Source: Oceanibaculum indicum P24
GTDB taxonomy: Bacteria > Pseudomonadota > Alphaproteobacteria > Oceanibaculales > Oceanibaculaceae
NCBI RefSeq assembly: GCF_000299935.1
Contig: NZ_AMRL01000031.1
Location: forward strand, 1-35,264
Length of the DNA stretch: 35,264 bases
Direction of reading: 5' to 3'
In this document: one piece after another, positions 7,260 to 15,450 of the stretch
Numbering within the stretch: position 1 is the first letter of the stretch
How the letters are laid out: each line of letters starts with the position of its first letter
Made by a program: the position numbers and the translations under genes
Notes under the pieces: model-generated
Seen by the model: only the letters and a program-made list of their open reading frames with translations
Database searches by the model: none
What the model was told of the DNA's origin: nothing

Positions 7260-8284
7260 TCGATGCTGAAATCGCTGCCGAGGTGGAACAGGCAGTCGCC
7301 GCGCTCGGTCCGGCCCGGGATGCGCTTGCACACCACCACGCCGGATTCCTCGAAGCAGACCTCGGCCGGCTCCTTCCACGGCGTCTCCGGAAAGTGGATC
7401 AGGGCGGCGGGCTGGCCCTTAACCACCTCGTCGCCGAGATTGACCAGCGGCTCCCACAGCCCATCCTCGCTGGCATAGACGAACCAGGCCTGGCTCGGCG
7501 CGCGGGTCAGGCGCACCGGCAGCTCCTCGGACAGTTCCTTCGCCGGATTCTTCAGGCTGCCGATATGGGCCAGCACGCGACGCACGCCGCGCTTGGCGAT
7601 CTTCAGGATGTCCGGCGTCACCGTGCCGCTGCCGCCCATCTCCGTCAGGATCGAGATCACGCCCTGGCGCGCGGCGGCGGCGGTCGAGGTGCGATCCTCC
7701 GTGCCCGGCGGGAACATGAAGCCGATGGGCGCGCCGAACACCTTCATCAGGTCATAGACCTTGTGGCTTTCCTCCGGCGTACGGCCCTGCCGGCCAACCA
7801 CGGTCGGCAGGTAATTCAGTGAGGAGCCGCCGGAATGCAGATCGACCATGTAGTCGCTGTCGGCCAGCAGCACCGATTCGATGTAGTGCGCGATGATCGG
7901 CGTCGGCGTGCTGTCGGCATTGCCGGGGAAGGAACGGTTGAGGTTGCCCTCGTCGATGGGCGAGGTGCGCAGGCCGGCATGGGCGGCCGGATAGTTCGCC
8001 ATCGGCAGGATGATGATGCGGCCCTTGATGTCCTCGGGCTGGAGCGTGCGGGCAAGATCGCACAGCGTCACCTGCCCTTCATATTCGTCGCCATGATTGC
8101 CCGACATCAGCAGCACGCGCGGGCCATCGCCATTCTTGATGCAGACCACCGGGATCGGCAGCCAGCCATAGGCGGAGCGATGCACCGAATGCGGCAGCCG
8201 CAGGAAGCCGGTCTGCTTGCCGTCCCTGGAAAAATCGACGGTCGTGGAAATGCGGCTGGGGCGGGGGGCGGCACTGCTTGTCAT
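7256..8284 (-). CDS. DoeB-like zinc amide hydrolase (succinylglutamate desuccinylase/aspartoacylase family)
   Basis: Zinc-dependent carboxypeptidase-fold hydrolase that cleaves an N-acyl group from an amino acid or related amine. 342 aa from the ATG at 8284, which has a clear GAAGGA ribosome-binding site; 58 codons of in-frame upstream sequence are rejected. Zinc ligands are H64 and E67 in SGNHGDEYEG and H150 in MVDLHSGG; GNLNRSFPG follows the family pattern. The opening SRISTTVDFSRDGKQTGFLR and the overall layout resemble DoeB, the N-acetyl-diaminobutyrate deacetylase of ectoine breakdown. No doeA, doeC or doeX homologue is nearby, so the substrate is open. The gene diverges from a peptide-type ABC importer, suggesting that the imported solute or a product of it is deacylated here. 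Confidence 0.82.
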   Translation of the reverse strand: MTSSAAPRPSRISTTVDFSRDGKQTGFLRLPHSVHRSAYGWLPIPVVCIKNGDGPRVLLMSGNHGDEYEGQVTLCDLARTLQPEDIKGRIIILPMANYPAAHAGLRTSPIDEGNLNRSFPGNADSTPTPIIAHYIESVLLADSDYMVDLHSGGSSLNYLPTVVGRQGRTPEESHKVYDLMKVFGAPIGFMFPPGTEDRTSTAAAARQGVISILTEMGGSGTVTPDILKIAKRGVRRVLAHIGSLKNPAKELSEELPVRLTRAPSQAWFVYASEDGLWEPLVNLGDEVVKGQPAALIHFPETPWKEPAEVCFEESGVVVCKRIPGRTERGDCLFHLGSDFSID

Positions 8285-8327
8285 GGCGGGTTCCTTCGGC
8301 CTCCGGGAGAGCGGAGAAGAATTTAGG

Positions 8328-8356
8328 ATAGTAATACCAACAGCCTGTCTGGTTAA
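8328..8356 (-). promoter_or_regulatory. Candidate promoter of the DoeB-like hydrolase
   Basis: On the minus strand, TTAACC (plus-strand 8351-8356) and TACTAT (8328-8333) are 17 bases apart, about 44 bases before the ATG at 8284. The -10 fits well and the -35 matches four of six. It is one of two divergent candidate promoters in the 313-base gap 8285-8597. Confidence 0.35.
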
Positions 8357-8470
8357 GCAGATTGGGTCGCGCAGGTACTGAGGTAGGCTGGAAATCGGTC
8401 TATGACGTTCCGATGAAATTCTGCTGTTGGAAAGTCCTAATTTTTGCCGAAATTGCATAGGTGACGTGTG

Positions 8471-8500
8471 TTGACATCACATCGTAACCCCTGCTTTGAT
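8471..8500 (+). promoter_or_regulatory. Candidate promoter of the peptide ABC operon
   Basis: A perfect -35 TTGACA (8471-8476), an 18-base spacer and TTTGAT (8495-8500). A start near 8507 would give a leader of about 90 bases containing a 9-bp inverted repeat before the Shine-Dalgarno. Confidence 0.5.
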
Positions 8501-8509
8501 CCCCGGTCT

Positions 8510-8563
8510 CAACGGCAATCCTATAAAACAGCTGACTCTAATTCAGGCGATCATTTGCCGTTG
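8510..8563 (+). promoter_or_regulatory. Leader inverted repeat before the ABC binding-protein gene
   Basis: CAACGGCAA (8510-8518) is perfectly complementary to TTGCCGTTG (8555-8563), with 36 bases between and a weaker CTGA/TCAG pairing nested inside. In the message this would form a closed stem ending 17 bases before the AAGGAGG ribosome-binding site. It matches no riboswitch class I can name. It could also act at the DNA level as two operator half-sites. Confidence 0.45.
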
Positions 8564-8597
8564 TCTATATTTTGGGTTCCAAGGAGGCTTTTTCAGT

Positions 8598-10184
8598 ATG
8601 CAACGACGATATCTTTCCACTGCGGCGCTTGCCGCGGTGCTGTCCGCCGGTCTGATGGCGGGCCCGGCTGACGCCAAGGAGCTGCGCTGGGCGTTCCAGA
8701 CCGACACCACGTCCCTCGATCCGATGGGTCACAACGTCACCTTCACCTTCTCCGTGCTGGGCAATGTCTATGAAGGCCTGGTGCGCCGCGGCGCCGATCT
8801 TGAGATCGAGCCGGCGCTGGCCGAGAAGTGGGAAATCGTCGAGCCGAACCGCTGGCGCTTCCATCTGCGCAAGGGTGTGAAGTTCCACAACGGCAACGAC
8901 TTCAATGCCGATGACGTGATCTTCAGCTACCAGCGCATCAACAATCCGGACTCCAACGTCCGCGACCGCGTTGCCGGCGTGACGGAAGTCGTCAAGGTTG
9001 ACGATTACACGGTTGATTTCGTGACGGAGGTGCCGAACCCCATCCTGATCTCCCAGTGGGAGAGCTTCTTCATGATGGACAAGGAATGGTCCGAGGCCAA
9101 TGGCGCGACCGTTCCGACCAACACCACCAAGGGCATCGAGAGCTATGCCGGGCAGCACGCCAATGGCACCGGCCCGTTCAAGATCACCGAGCGCACCGTC
9201 GATGTGCGCACCGTGTTCGTGCCGAATACCGAGTGGTGGGACAAGGCGACGCATAACCTGACCAAGGTCACCATGACCCCGATCACCCAGTCGGCGACGC
9301 GCGTTGCGGCGCTGCTGTCGGGCGAGATCGACATGATGTATCCGGCCCCGCTGCAGGATATCGACCGGATCAACAACAACCAGGGCACCAGCGTCATCAG
9401 CGGCCCTGAGCTGCGCACCATCTTCCTGGGCATGGACCAGTTCCGCGACAAGGCGCTGGGCACCAACACCGACAAGAACCCGTTCAAGGATGCGCGGGTG
9501 CGCAAGGCGGTCTATCAGGCGATCGATATCGAGCTGATCAAGAAGCGCATCATGCGCGGCCTGGCCGACCCGACCTCGATCATGATCTCGCCGAAGCTGT
9601 TCGCCCTTTCCGATCAGGTTTCGCGCTGGCCGTACGATCCCGAGGCGTCCAAGAAGCTGCTGGCCGAGGCCGGCTATCCGGACGGTTTCGAGACCCGCAT
9701 GGATTGCCCGAACGACCGCTATGTGAACGATGCGCAGATCTGCCAGGCGATCACCGCCATGCTGGCGCGCGTCGGCATCAAGCTGAACATGCGGGCCTAT
9801 CCGAAGGCGCAGTTCTTCGCCGACATCAACCGTGGCAAGCAGGACTTCGCGATCTACCTGCTGGGCTGGACCCCGTCCAGCTTCGACAGCCACAATGTTT
9901 ATTACAACCTGATGTCCACCTGGAACGAGAAGACCGGCCAGGGCCGCGTCAACTATGGCGATTTCAGCGATCCGCGGATCGACGAGATCACCAAGCTGAT
10001 CCTGACCGAGACCGACCAGGCCAAGCGTGACAAGCTGATCCTTGAAGGCTACCAGATCGTCAAGGAGCAGGCCTACTACATCCCGCTGCACCAGCAGGCC
10101 GTCGTCTGGGCGGCGCGCGACACTATCGAGCTGAAGCAGCGCGCGGACAACCAGTTCCACTTCCGTCATGTGACGGTGAAGTAA
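8598..10184 (+). CDS. Peptide/nickel-type ABC transporter substrate-binding protein (SBP family 5)
   Basis: Periplasmic binding protein of the DppA/OppA family, 528 aa. The ATG at 8598 has an exceptionally strong ribosome-binding site AAGGAGG (8581-8587); a start 34 codons upstream is rejected. A signal peptide spans residues 1-26 with cleavage likely after GPADA. The mature protein starts KELRWAFQTDTTSLDP, the usual family opening, followed by NVYEGLV, EPALAEKWEI and RWRFHLRKGVKFHNG, which are core SBP-5 segments. It heads an operon with two permeases and one fused ATPase. The ligand cannot be read from sequence: peptides, opines or N-acylated amino acids are possible, the last suggested by the divergent hydrolase. 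Confidence 0.93.
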   Translation: MQRRYLSTAALAAVLSAGLMAGPADAKELRWAFQTDTTSLDPMGHNVTFTFSVLGNVYEGLVRRGADLEIEPALAEKWEIVEPNRWRFHLRKGVKFHNGNDFNADDVIFSYQRINNPDSNVRDRVAGVTEVVKVDDYTVDFVTEVPNPILISQWESFFMMDKEWSEANGATVPTNTTKGIESYAGQHANGTGPFKITERTVDVRTVFVPNTEWWDKATHNLTKVTMTPITQSATRVAALLSGEIDMMYPAPLQDIDRINNNQGTSVISGPELRTIFLGMDQFRDKALGTNTDKNPFKDARVRKAVYQAIDIELIKKRIMRGLADPTSIMISPKLFALSDQVSRWPYDPEASKKLLAEAGYPDGFETRMDCPNDRYVNDAQICQAITAMLARVGIKLNMRAYPKAQFFADINRGKQDFAIYLLGWTPSSFDSHNVYYNLMSTWNEKTGQGRVNYGDFSDPRIDEITKLILTETDQAKRDKLILEGYQIVKEQAYYIPLHQQAVVWAARDTIELKQRADNQFHFRHVTVK

Positions 10185-10200
10185 GACTGGGTAATTGAAG

Positions 10201-10236
10201 CGGGAGTGTCCCAACCGGGGCACTCCCGTTCCCTTT
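10201..10236 (+). terminator. Hairpin with T-rich tail between binding protein and permease genes
   Basis: A 12-bp stem with one T-G wobble pairs 10201-10212 with 10217-10228 around the loop AACC, followed by TTCCCTTTT. It lies 16 bases after the binding-protein stop and 58 bases before the permease start. It probably terminates or stabilises part of the transcripts, so that the binding protein exceeds the membrane components. Confidence 0.75.
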
Positions 10237-10286
10237 TGTTCCGGGTGCAGCGATGTGCCCGCTCGTTTCGAGATTGAAGACGCCAG

Positions 10287-11270
10287 ATGCTTAAATTCAT
10301 CGCCGGACGGCTGATGCAGTCCGTGTTCGTGATGCTCTTCGTCGGCGCGATCGCCTTCACGCTGTTCCAGTTCGTGGGCGACCCGATCAACCAGATGGTC
10401 GGCGAAGACGCAACCCAGGCCGAGCGCGAGGAATTGCGCGAACGACTGGGCCTCAACGATCCGCTGATCGTCCAGTTCGGCCGTTTTGCCGCCAATGCGG
10501 CGACCGGCGATTTCGGCTTTTCCTATCAGCACAAACGCCCGGTCATCGACCTGATCGCGGAGCGGCTGCCGGCAACGCTGGAGCTGGCGGGCCTGTCCAT
10601 CATCCTGGCGCTGCTGGTCGGCATCCCGATGGGCGTCTATACCGGCCTGCACCGCTATGGCGTGCTGTCCAAGATATTCATGACGCTGTCATTGATCGGC
10701 GTCTCGCTGCCGACCTTCCTGATCGGCATCCTGTTCATCTACCTGTTCTCGGTCATTCTCGGCTGGCTGCCCTCCTTCGGGCGCGGCGAGGTGGTCGATC
10801 TCGGCTGGTGGACCACCGGCCTCCTGACGCTGTCGGGCTGGAAGGCGGTCATTCTGCCGGCGGTCACGCTGGCACTGTTCCAGATGACGCTGGTGATGCG
10901 CCTGGTGCGTGCCGAGATGCTGGAGGTGATGCGCACTGACTACATCAAGTTCGCGCGCGCCCGCGGCATCGCCAACCGGGCAGTCCAGTTCCGCCACGCG
11001 CTGAAGAACACGCTGGTGCCGGTGATCACCATCATCGGCCTGCAGCTGGGCACTGTCATCGCCTTCGCCATCATCACCGAGACGGTGTTCCAGTGGCCGG
11101 GCATGGGGCGGCTGTTCCTGCAGGGCATCCAGTCCGTCGATATCCCCATCATGTCGGCCTACCTGGTGATGATCGCCTTCTTCTTCGTGGTCATTAACCT
11201 GATCGTCGATATTCTCTATTACGTGGTCGATCCGCGCCTGCGCATCGACAGTGCGAAGGGTGCCAACTGA
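10287..11270 (+). CDS. ABC transporter permease, DppB type
   Basis: First inner-membrane permease of the peptide-type importer, 327 aa. The N terminus MLKFIAGRLMQSVFVMLFVGAIAFTLFQF is the conserved first helix of DppB/OppB proteins; FVGDPINQM and ERLGLNDPLIVQF are the usual periplasmic segments. The EAA coupling loop is visible as RAEMLEVMRTDYIKFARARG (about residues 210-229), followed by HALKNTLVPVITIIGLQLG. The protein ends YYVVDPRLRI, a family hallmark. Its TGA overlaps the ATG of the next permease by one base (ATGA), so the two are translationally coupled. Confidence 0.95.
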   Translation: MLKFIAGRLMQSVFVMLFVGAIAFTLFQFVGDPINQMVGEDATQAEREELRERLGLNDPLIVQFGRFAANAATGDFGFSYQHKRPVIDLIAERLPATLELAGLSIILALLVGIPMGVYTGLHRYGVLSKIFMTLSLIGVSLPTFLIGILFIYLFSVILGWLPSFGRGEVVDLGWWTTGLLTLSGWKAVILPAVTLALFQMTLVMRLVRAEMLEVMRTDYIKFARARGIANRAVQFRHALKNTLVPVITIIGLQLGTVIAFAIITETVFQWPGMGRLFLQGIQSVDIPIMSAYLVMIAFFFVVINLIVDILYYVVDPRLRIDSAKGAN

Positions 11271-12229
11271 TGAGCGGCGCGATGACGAACAAGGGCGACA
11301 AGCCCGTGGCGCGATTCGGCGATGGCGTGAAGCGCGCGCTGGACAGCGACATCTTCCACAGCTTCCTGAAGTCGCCGGTGACCATCGTCGCCAGCATCGT
11401 CACGCTGGTGATGATCCTGGCCTCGGTCTTCGCCCCGCTGGTGGCGCCGCACGATCCGTTCGACGTGGCGACGCTGAACCTGCTGGACTCCGAGCTGCCA
11501 CCCTTCTGGGAGGCCGATGGCGATGCCCGCTACCTGCTGGGCACCGACAATCTGGGCCGCGACGTGTTCTCCCCCATCCTCTATGGCAGCCGGGTGTCGC
11601 TGCTGGTCGGCTTCACCAGCGTCGTGCTGTCGATGGTGCTGGGCATCGCGCTGGGCCTCGTCGCCGGCTACAAGGGCGGGCTGATCGACGCCTTCATCAT
11701 GCGTGTGGCGGAAATCCAGCTGTCCTTCCCGACCATCCTGGTGGCGCTGCTGATCAACGGCATCATGCGCGGCCTGCTGCCGCCGGCGCAGCATGCGGAG
11801 CTGACGATCCTGGTGCTGGTGCTGTCCATCGGCCTGTCCAACTGGGTGCAGTTCGCGCGTACCGTGCGCGCCTCGACGCTGGTCGAGCGCAACAAGGAAT
11901 ATGTGCTGGCCGCCCGGCTGATCGGCGTGAAGCCGTTCTTCGTCATGCTGCGCCATGTGCTGCCGAACGTGATGGGGCCGATCCTGGTCATCGCCACGCT
12001 GGGCCTCGCCGGTGCCGTGCTGACCGAGGCGACGCTGTCCTTCCTGGGTGTCGGCGTGCCGCCGACCGAACCGTCGCTGGGCACGCTGATCAATGTCGGC
12101 AGCGACTATCTGTTCTCCGGCGCGTGGTGGATCACGATCTTCCCCGGTGCCGCGCTCGCCATCCTGGTGCTGGCCGTGAATCTGGTCGGCGACTGGCTGC
12201 GTGATGCTCTCAACCCGAAGCTGAGGTAA
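11270..12229 (+). CDS. ABC transporter permease, DppC type
   Basis: Second permease, 319 aa, pairing with the upstream DppB-type protein. After a polar N-terminal region (1-35) a first helix follows (about 39-60). The DppC hallmarks are LLGTDNLGRDVFSPILYGSR (90-110), KGGLIDAFIMRVAEIQLSFP, and an EAA loop in VRASTLVERNKEYVLAARLIG. The segment ATLSFLGVGVPPTEPSLGTL near the C terminus is also typical. An upstream in-frame choice does not exist; the other long frame here is a shadow. The ATPase gene begins six bases after the stop. Confidence 0.95.
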   Translation: MSGAMTNKGDKPVARFGDGVKRALDSDIFHSFLKSPVTIVASIVTLVMILASVFAPLVAPHDPFDVATLNLLDSELPPFWEADGDARYLLGTDNLGRDVFSPILYGSRVSLLVGFTSVVLSMVLGIALGLVAGYKGGLIDAFIMRVAEIQLSFPTILVALLINGIMRGLLPPAQHAELTILVLVLSIGLSNWVQFARTVRASTLVERNKEYVLAARLIGVKPFFVMLRHVLPNVMGPILVIATLGLAGAVLTEATLSFLGVGVPPTEPSLGTLINVGSDYLFSGAWWITIFPGAALAILVLAVNLVGDWLRDALNPKLR

Positions 12230-12234
12230 GGACG

Positions 12235-13944
12235 ATGGCGCTTCTCAACATCAAGGGCATGCGCATCGAGTTTCCCTCGCGGCGCGGGACGGTCGAGGCG
12301 GTGAAGGGCATCGACCTTGAAGTGAATGGCGGCGAGATCGTCGGCGTTGTCGGCGAATCCGGTGCCGGCAAATCGACCATCGGTAATGCCGTGATCGGCC
12401 TGCTGGAAGCACCGGGGCGCATGACTGGCGGCGAGGTCGAGCTGCATGGCGAGCGGATCGACAACAAGCCGTTCCAGGCGATGCAGAAGATCCGCGGCCG
12501 GAAGATCGGCATGATCTTCCAGGACCCGCTGACCAGCCTGAACCCGCTGTTCACCGTGGGCCAGCAACTGGTCGAGACGGTGCGCACCCACCTCGACATG
12601 AGCGAGGATCAGGCGCGCAAGCGGGCCATCGAGATGCTGGAGGAAGTCGGTATCGACGATGCGGAAAACCGCGTCGATCAGTATCCGCACCAGTTCTCCG
12701 GCGGCATGCGCCAGCGCGTCGTCATCGCGCTGGCGCTGTGCGCCGAGCCGGAAATGGTCATCGCCGACGAGCCGACGACGGCGCTCGACGTGTCGATCCA
12801 GGCGCAGATCCTCGATCTGATCCGCAAGCTCTGCAAGGAGCGTAATGTCGGCGTCATCATCATCACCCACGATATGGGCGTGATCGCCGAGATCACCGAC
12901 CGGGTGGCGGTGATGTATCGCGGCAAGATCGTGGAGCTGGGCGAGACCGCGCAGGTGCTGGGGCGCCCCGAGCATCCCTACACCAAGAGCCTGATGGCCG
13001 CCGTGCCGCGCTCTGACGTGAAGCTGGACCGGTTCCCGCGCGTCTCCTATTCCGACGGCGAGGTGAAGCAGCACCAGCATATCGACATCCAGTCGCACTG
13101 GCTGGGCAAGGCGCAGGCCAAGACCTCGGAGAATACCGGCCCGCTGGTCCGCTGCGAGAACCTCACCATGCGGTTCACCAGCCGCTATTCGGTGATCCCG
13201 TCCTGGCGCAAATACTTCACCGCCGTCGATAACGTCTCCTTCGACATCAAGCGCGGCGAGATCTTCGGCGTGGTCGGCGAGAGCGGCAGCGGCAAGTCCA
13301 CCGTCGCCCGCATGATCGCCGGCCTCTACACGCCCAGCGCCGGCACGATCTATTTCGACGACACGGCGGTCAGCACGCTGAAGACCGACAAGGAGCTGGA
13401 CCCGTTCCGCCGGCAGATCCAGATGATCTTCCAGGACCCCTATTCCTCGCTCAATCCGCGCATGCGGGTGTTCGACGTGATCGCCGAGCCGATTCGCCAT
13501 CACCGGCTGGCGGAGAGCAAGGAGCAGGTGACCCAGATCGTCGAGGACCTGCTGGAGCATGTGGAGCTGGGCCGCGCGGCGGCCTGGAAGTATCCGCATG
13601 AATTCTCCGGCGGGCAGCGCCAGCGCATCTCCATCGCGCGGGCGCTGGCAACCCGGCCGCGCTTCCTGATCTGCGACGAGCCGACCTCGGCGCTCGACGT
13701 GTCGATCCAGGCACAGATCCTGAACCTGCTGAAGGACCTGCAGCAGGAACTTGGCCTGACCATGCTGTTCATCAGCCATGATCTGCCGGTGATCCGCCAG
13801 ATGTGCGACCGCGTGGCGGTCATGCAGAACGGCAAGATCATGGAGATCGCGGAGACCGAGACGCTGTTCACCGCCCCGCAGAACCCTTACACCCAGCGAC
13901 TGCTGCAGCTGATGCCGACGATGAATTTCGACGTCGCGGTCTGA
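12235..13944 (+). CDS. ABC transporter ATP-binding protein, fused DppD-DppF type
   Basis: One 569-aa protein carries both ATPases that are separate DppD and DppF chains in E. coli. Domain 1 (about 1-265) has Walker A GESGAGKST, signature FSGGMRQR, Walker B MVIADEPTTALD and switch TITHDMG. Its oligopeptide-family tail HPYTKSLMAAVP is followed by a linker. Domain 2 (about 300-569) has Walker A GESGSGKST, signature FSGGQRQR, Walker B FLICDEPTSALD, switch FISHDL and a second tail NPYTQRLLQLMP. All catalytic motifs look intact in both halves, so both sites should hydrolyse ATP. Such fusions are well known (GsiA-like). The start ATG at 12235 follows AAGGACG closely. Confidence 0.94.
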   Translation: MALLNIKGMRIEFPSRRGTVEAVKGIDLEVNGGEIVGVVGESGAGKSTIGNAVIGLLEAPGRMTGGEVELHGERIDNKPFQAMQKIRGRKIGMIFQDPLTSLNPLFTVGQQLVETVRTHLDMSEDQARKRAIEMLEEVGIDDAENRVDQYPHQFSGGMRQRVVIALALCAEPEMVIADEPTTALDVSIQAQILDLIRKLCKERNVGVIIITHDMGVIAEITDRVAVMYRGKIVELGETAQVLGRPEHPYTKSLMAAVPRSDVKLDRFPRVSYSDGEVKQHQHIDIQSHWLGKAQAKTSENTGPLVRCENLTMRFTSRYSVIPSWRKYFTAVDNVSFDIKRGEIFGVVGESGSGKSTVARMIAGLYTPSAGTIYFDDTAVSTLKTDKELDPFRRQIQMIFQDPYSSLNPRMRVFDVIAEPIRHHRLAESKEQVTQIVEDLLEHVELGRAAAWKYPHEFSGGQRQRISIARALATRPRFLICDEPTSALDVSIQAQILNLLKDLQQELGLTMLFISHDLPVIRQMCDRVAVMQNGKIMEIAETETLFTAPQNPYTQRLLQLMPTMNFDVAV

Positions 13945-13978
13945 CGCTTCGCTTCATCGATCCGCCCTATGCTCCCGA

Positions 13979-14121
13979 CCCTCTCCCCTTGCGGGAGAGG
14001 GTGGTGAGCGTCAGCGAACCGGGTGAAGGGGCGGCTCAGCCTGTGCGGTTACCCCTCACCCAGCCTCGCCTAATTCGCTCTCGCTCATAAGGCTCGGTAA
14101 CCCTCTCCCGCAAGGGGAGAG
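13979..14121 (+). repeat. Palindromic intergenic repeat, family A, copy 1
   Basis: 143-base element. The left end CCCTCTCCCCTTGCGGGAGA is itself a hairpin and is repeated in reverse complement at the right end (from 14101). The interior holds GGTGAGCG..AGCGAACCGGGTGA and CCCCTCACCCAGC, also roughly inverted. A near-identical element occurs at 34582-34726. No transposase is present. Confidence 0.85.
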
Positions 14122-14152
14122 CGAAGAGATTTACGGTGCCATTTCTTTGGTC

Positions 14153-14251
14153 GTCATTCCCGGGCTTGTCCCGGGAATCCAGGGTTCAGCCTGCACGGGC
14201 GGGCATCCAGTAAGCTGAGGTCTGGACCCCCGCAATAAATGCGGGGGTGAC
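14153..14251 (+). repeat. Palindromic intergenic repeat, family B, copy 1
   Basis: 99-base dumbbell element starting GTCA and ending TGAC. Left hairpin TTCCCGGG/CCCGGGAA, right hairpin CCCCCGCA/TGCGGGGG. By direct comparison it differs from the copy at 34424-34522 at four positions only. Confidence 0.88.
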
Positions 14252-14345
14252 GGTCTGAAGTAGATTGCCCGGTCCGAACCTCTCGAAGGGCATTACGGTT
14301 TCCCGTCTATTCCGAACGCGCCCTGCCGACCGCACAAAGAAAAAC

Positions 14346-14373
14346 GCCCGGTGCTCAGCACCGGGCGTTTTCT
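14346..14373 (-). terminator. Intrinsic terminator of the OmpA-domain lipoprotein gene
   Basis: Perfect 11-bp stem: CGCCCGGTGCT (14346-14356) pairs with AGCACCGGGCG (14358-14368). An A-run precedes it (14341-14345, a T-run on the minus strand) and TTTT follows on the plus strand, so it can work in both directions. It lies 23 bases past the minus-strand stop. Confidence 0.85.
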
Positions 14374-14391
14374 TGTCGGGTGCCTGTCCGC

Positions 14392-15258
14392 TTAGCGGAA
14401 CAGGACGACCACGCGGCGGTTGCGCTGCTCGCGCACGCCATCGGCGGTCGGCACGGCGAGGTCGCCCTCGCCCTGGCCGCTGGCGGTGATCCGGCTGACC
14501 GGAATGCCGTCGGCGATCAGCGCGTCACGGACCGCCTGGGCGCGGCGCAGCGACAGGCGCATGTTGTAGTCGGACGGGCCGGCGGCGTCGGCATGGCCAA
14601 CGACGGCGATCGGCGCCTTCTCGTTGCGCGCGGCGTCGGCGGCGGTACGCACGATGCGCAGACCCTCAGCCGACAGGTTGGCGCTGTCGAAGGCGAAATA
14701 GACCGTGTACGGGCCAGCCGGAGCCGGGGTGCCGGTCGGGGCCGGAGCAGCGGCCTTCGGCGGATTCATGCCCGCATCGACCTTCTCCATCGCGTCCATG
14801 AAGCCCTTGCGGCAGGCGGCGATATGGTCGAACTGCCAGTTCTCCTCCTGCTGCTCGACCCAGCAGTCGAACATGGCCTGCGCGCGCGCGGCATCGGCCG
14901 GCAGCTTGGTACGGGCGCTGCCGTCCAGCGCGGTCACCAGGCGCTGGCGGGCGGTGGTCAGCTCGCCCACCTTGTCGGCCGGGACATTCCAGTCGCCGAC
15001 CTGCTCGGGCAGGACCAGCTGGTTGTTCGCGGCGGCAAGACCCTTCTTCGACCAGGTCACCGAATCGGGCCAGTCATACATCTTGTCGGCTTCGTACACC
15101 GCCAGCTCGCGATATTCGTTGGTCAGCGCAACATTGAAGGGCGACGCGCCGGTCGGCTGCGCGGTGCGGACATGGTCGATGTTCGCGGTGCCGCAGGCGG
15201 CAACCAGCAGGGCGGTGGCCCCTGCGAACAGGAATTTCATGGATGAATGGAAGGCCAT
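14392..15258 (-). CDS. OmpA-domain lipoprotein
   Basis: Outer-membrane lipoprotein with a peptidoglycan-binding OmpA C domain, 288 aa. Start chosen at the ATG at 15258, which has AAAGGA upstream; ten more codons are possible in frame but lack a ribosome-binding site. A lipoprotein signal ends in LLVAAC, giving lipidated C22. A middle region (about 30-165) is of unknown fold, followed by a Pro/Ala linker. The OmpA domain (about 180-288) starts YTVYFAFDSANLS, carries GHADAAG, and ends in GVREQRNRRVVV, where the Asp/Arg residues that hold diaminopimelate lie. It resembles Pal in its C-terminal half but not in length or in the middle domain. It has its own terminator and is probably monocistronic. 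Confidence 0.88.
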   Translation of the reverse strand: MAFHSSMKFLFAGATALLVAACGTANIDHVRTAQPTGASPFNVALTNEYRELAVYEADKMYDWPDSVTWSKKGLAAANNQLVLPEQVGDWNVPADKVGELTTARQRLVTALDGSARTKLPADAARAQAMFDCWVEQQEENWQFDHIAACRKGFMDAMEKVDAGMNPPKAAAPAPTGTPAPAGPYTVYFAFDSANLSAEGLRIVRTAADAARNEKAPIAVVGHADAAGPSDYNMRLSLRRAQAVRDALIADGIPVSRITASGQGEGDLAVPTADGVREQRNRRVVVLFR

Positions 15259-15450
15259 TGGGGGTTCCTTTCTTGTCTTGCGGCGCACGCGAAAGCACGG
15301 GGATATCGCCCGCTCCGCGCGTCATTGTCTTTGCGGCATGACGCCTGTCTCGTCAAAGCTCCGATGCAGCTTATCACGATACCTCTTGCAACACTATGAA
15401 CCCGCGAGGGCGGGGTAAAGTTCCCAGCCAATTCAGCCGATGCTGATGGG

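Larger units (their letters stand above)
13945..14391. other. Gene-free gap filled by repeats A1 and B1
   Basis: 447 bases between the fused ATPase gene and the OmpA-domain lipoprotein gene, which converge. It holds family A copy 1 (13979-14121), family B copy 1 (14153-14251) and the lipoprotein terminator (14346-14368). No coding frame is convincing and no terminator for the ABC operon other than the repeat hairpins is seen. Confidence 0.8.

Noticed and set aside
8565-10652. 695-codon minus-strand frame across the ABC receptor gene
   Set aside because: Antisense shadow in high-GC DNA with no family signature, and the plus-strand receptor has a signal peptide and a strong ribosome-binding site.
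12106-13779. 557-codon minus-strand frame
   Set aside because: Shadow of the fused ATPase gene; repeated Asp/His/Arg content mirrors ABC codons.
13979-14121. CRISPR-like reading of the CCCTCTCCC repeats
   Set aside because: Only two units per locus, inverted rather than direct, without regular spacers or cas genes.
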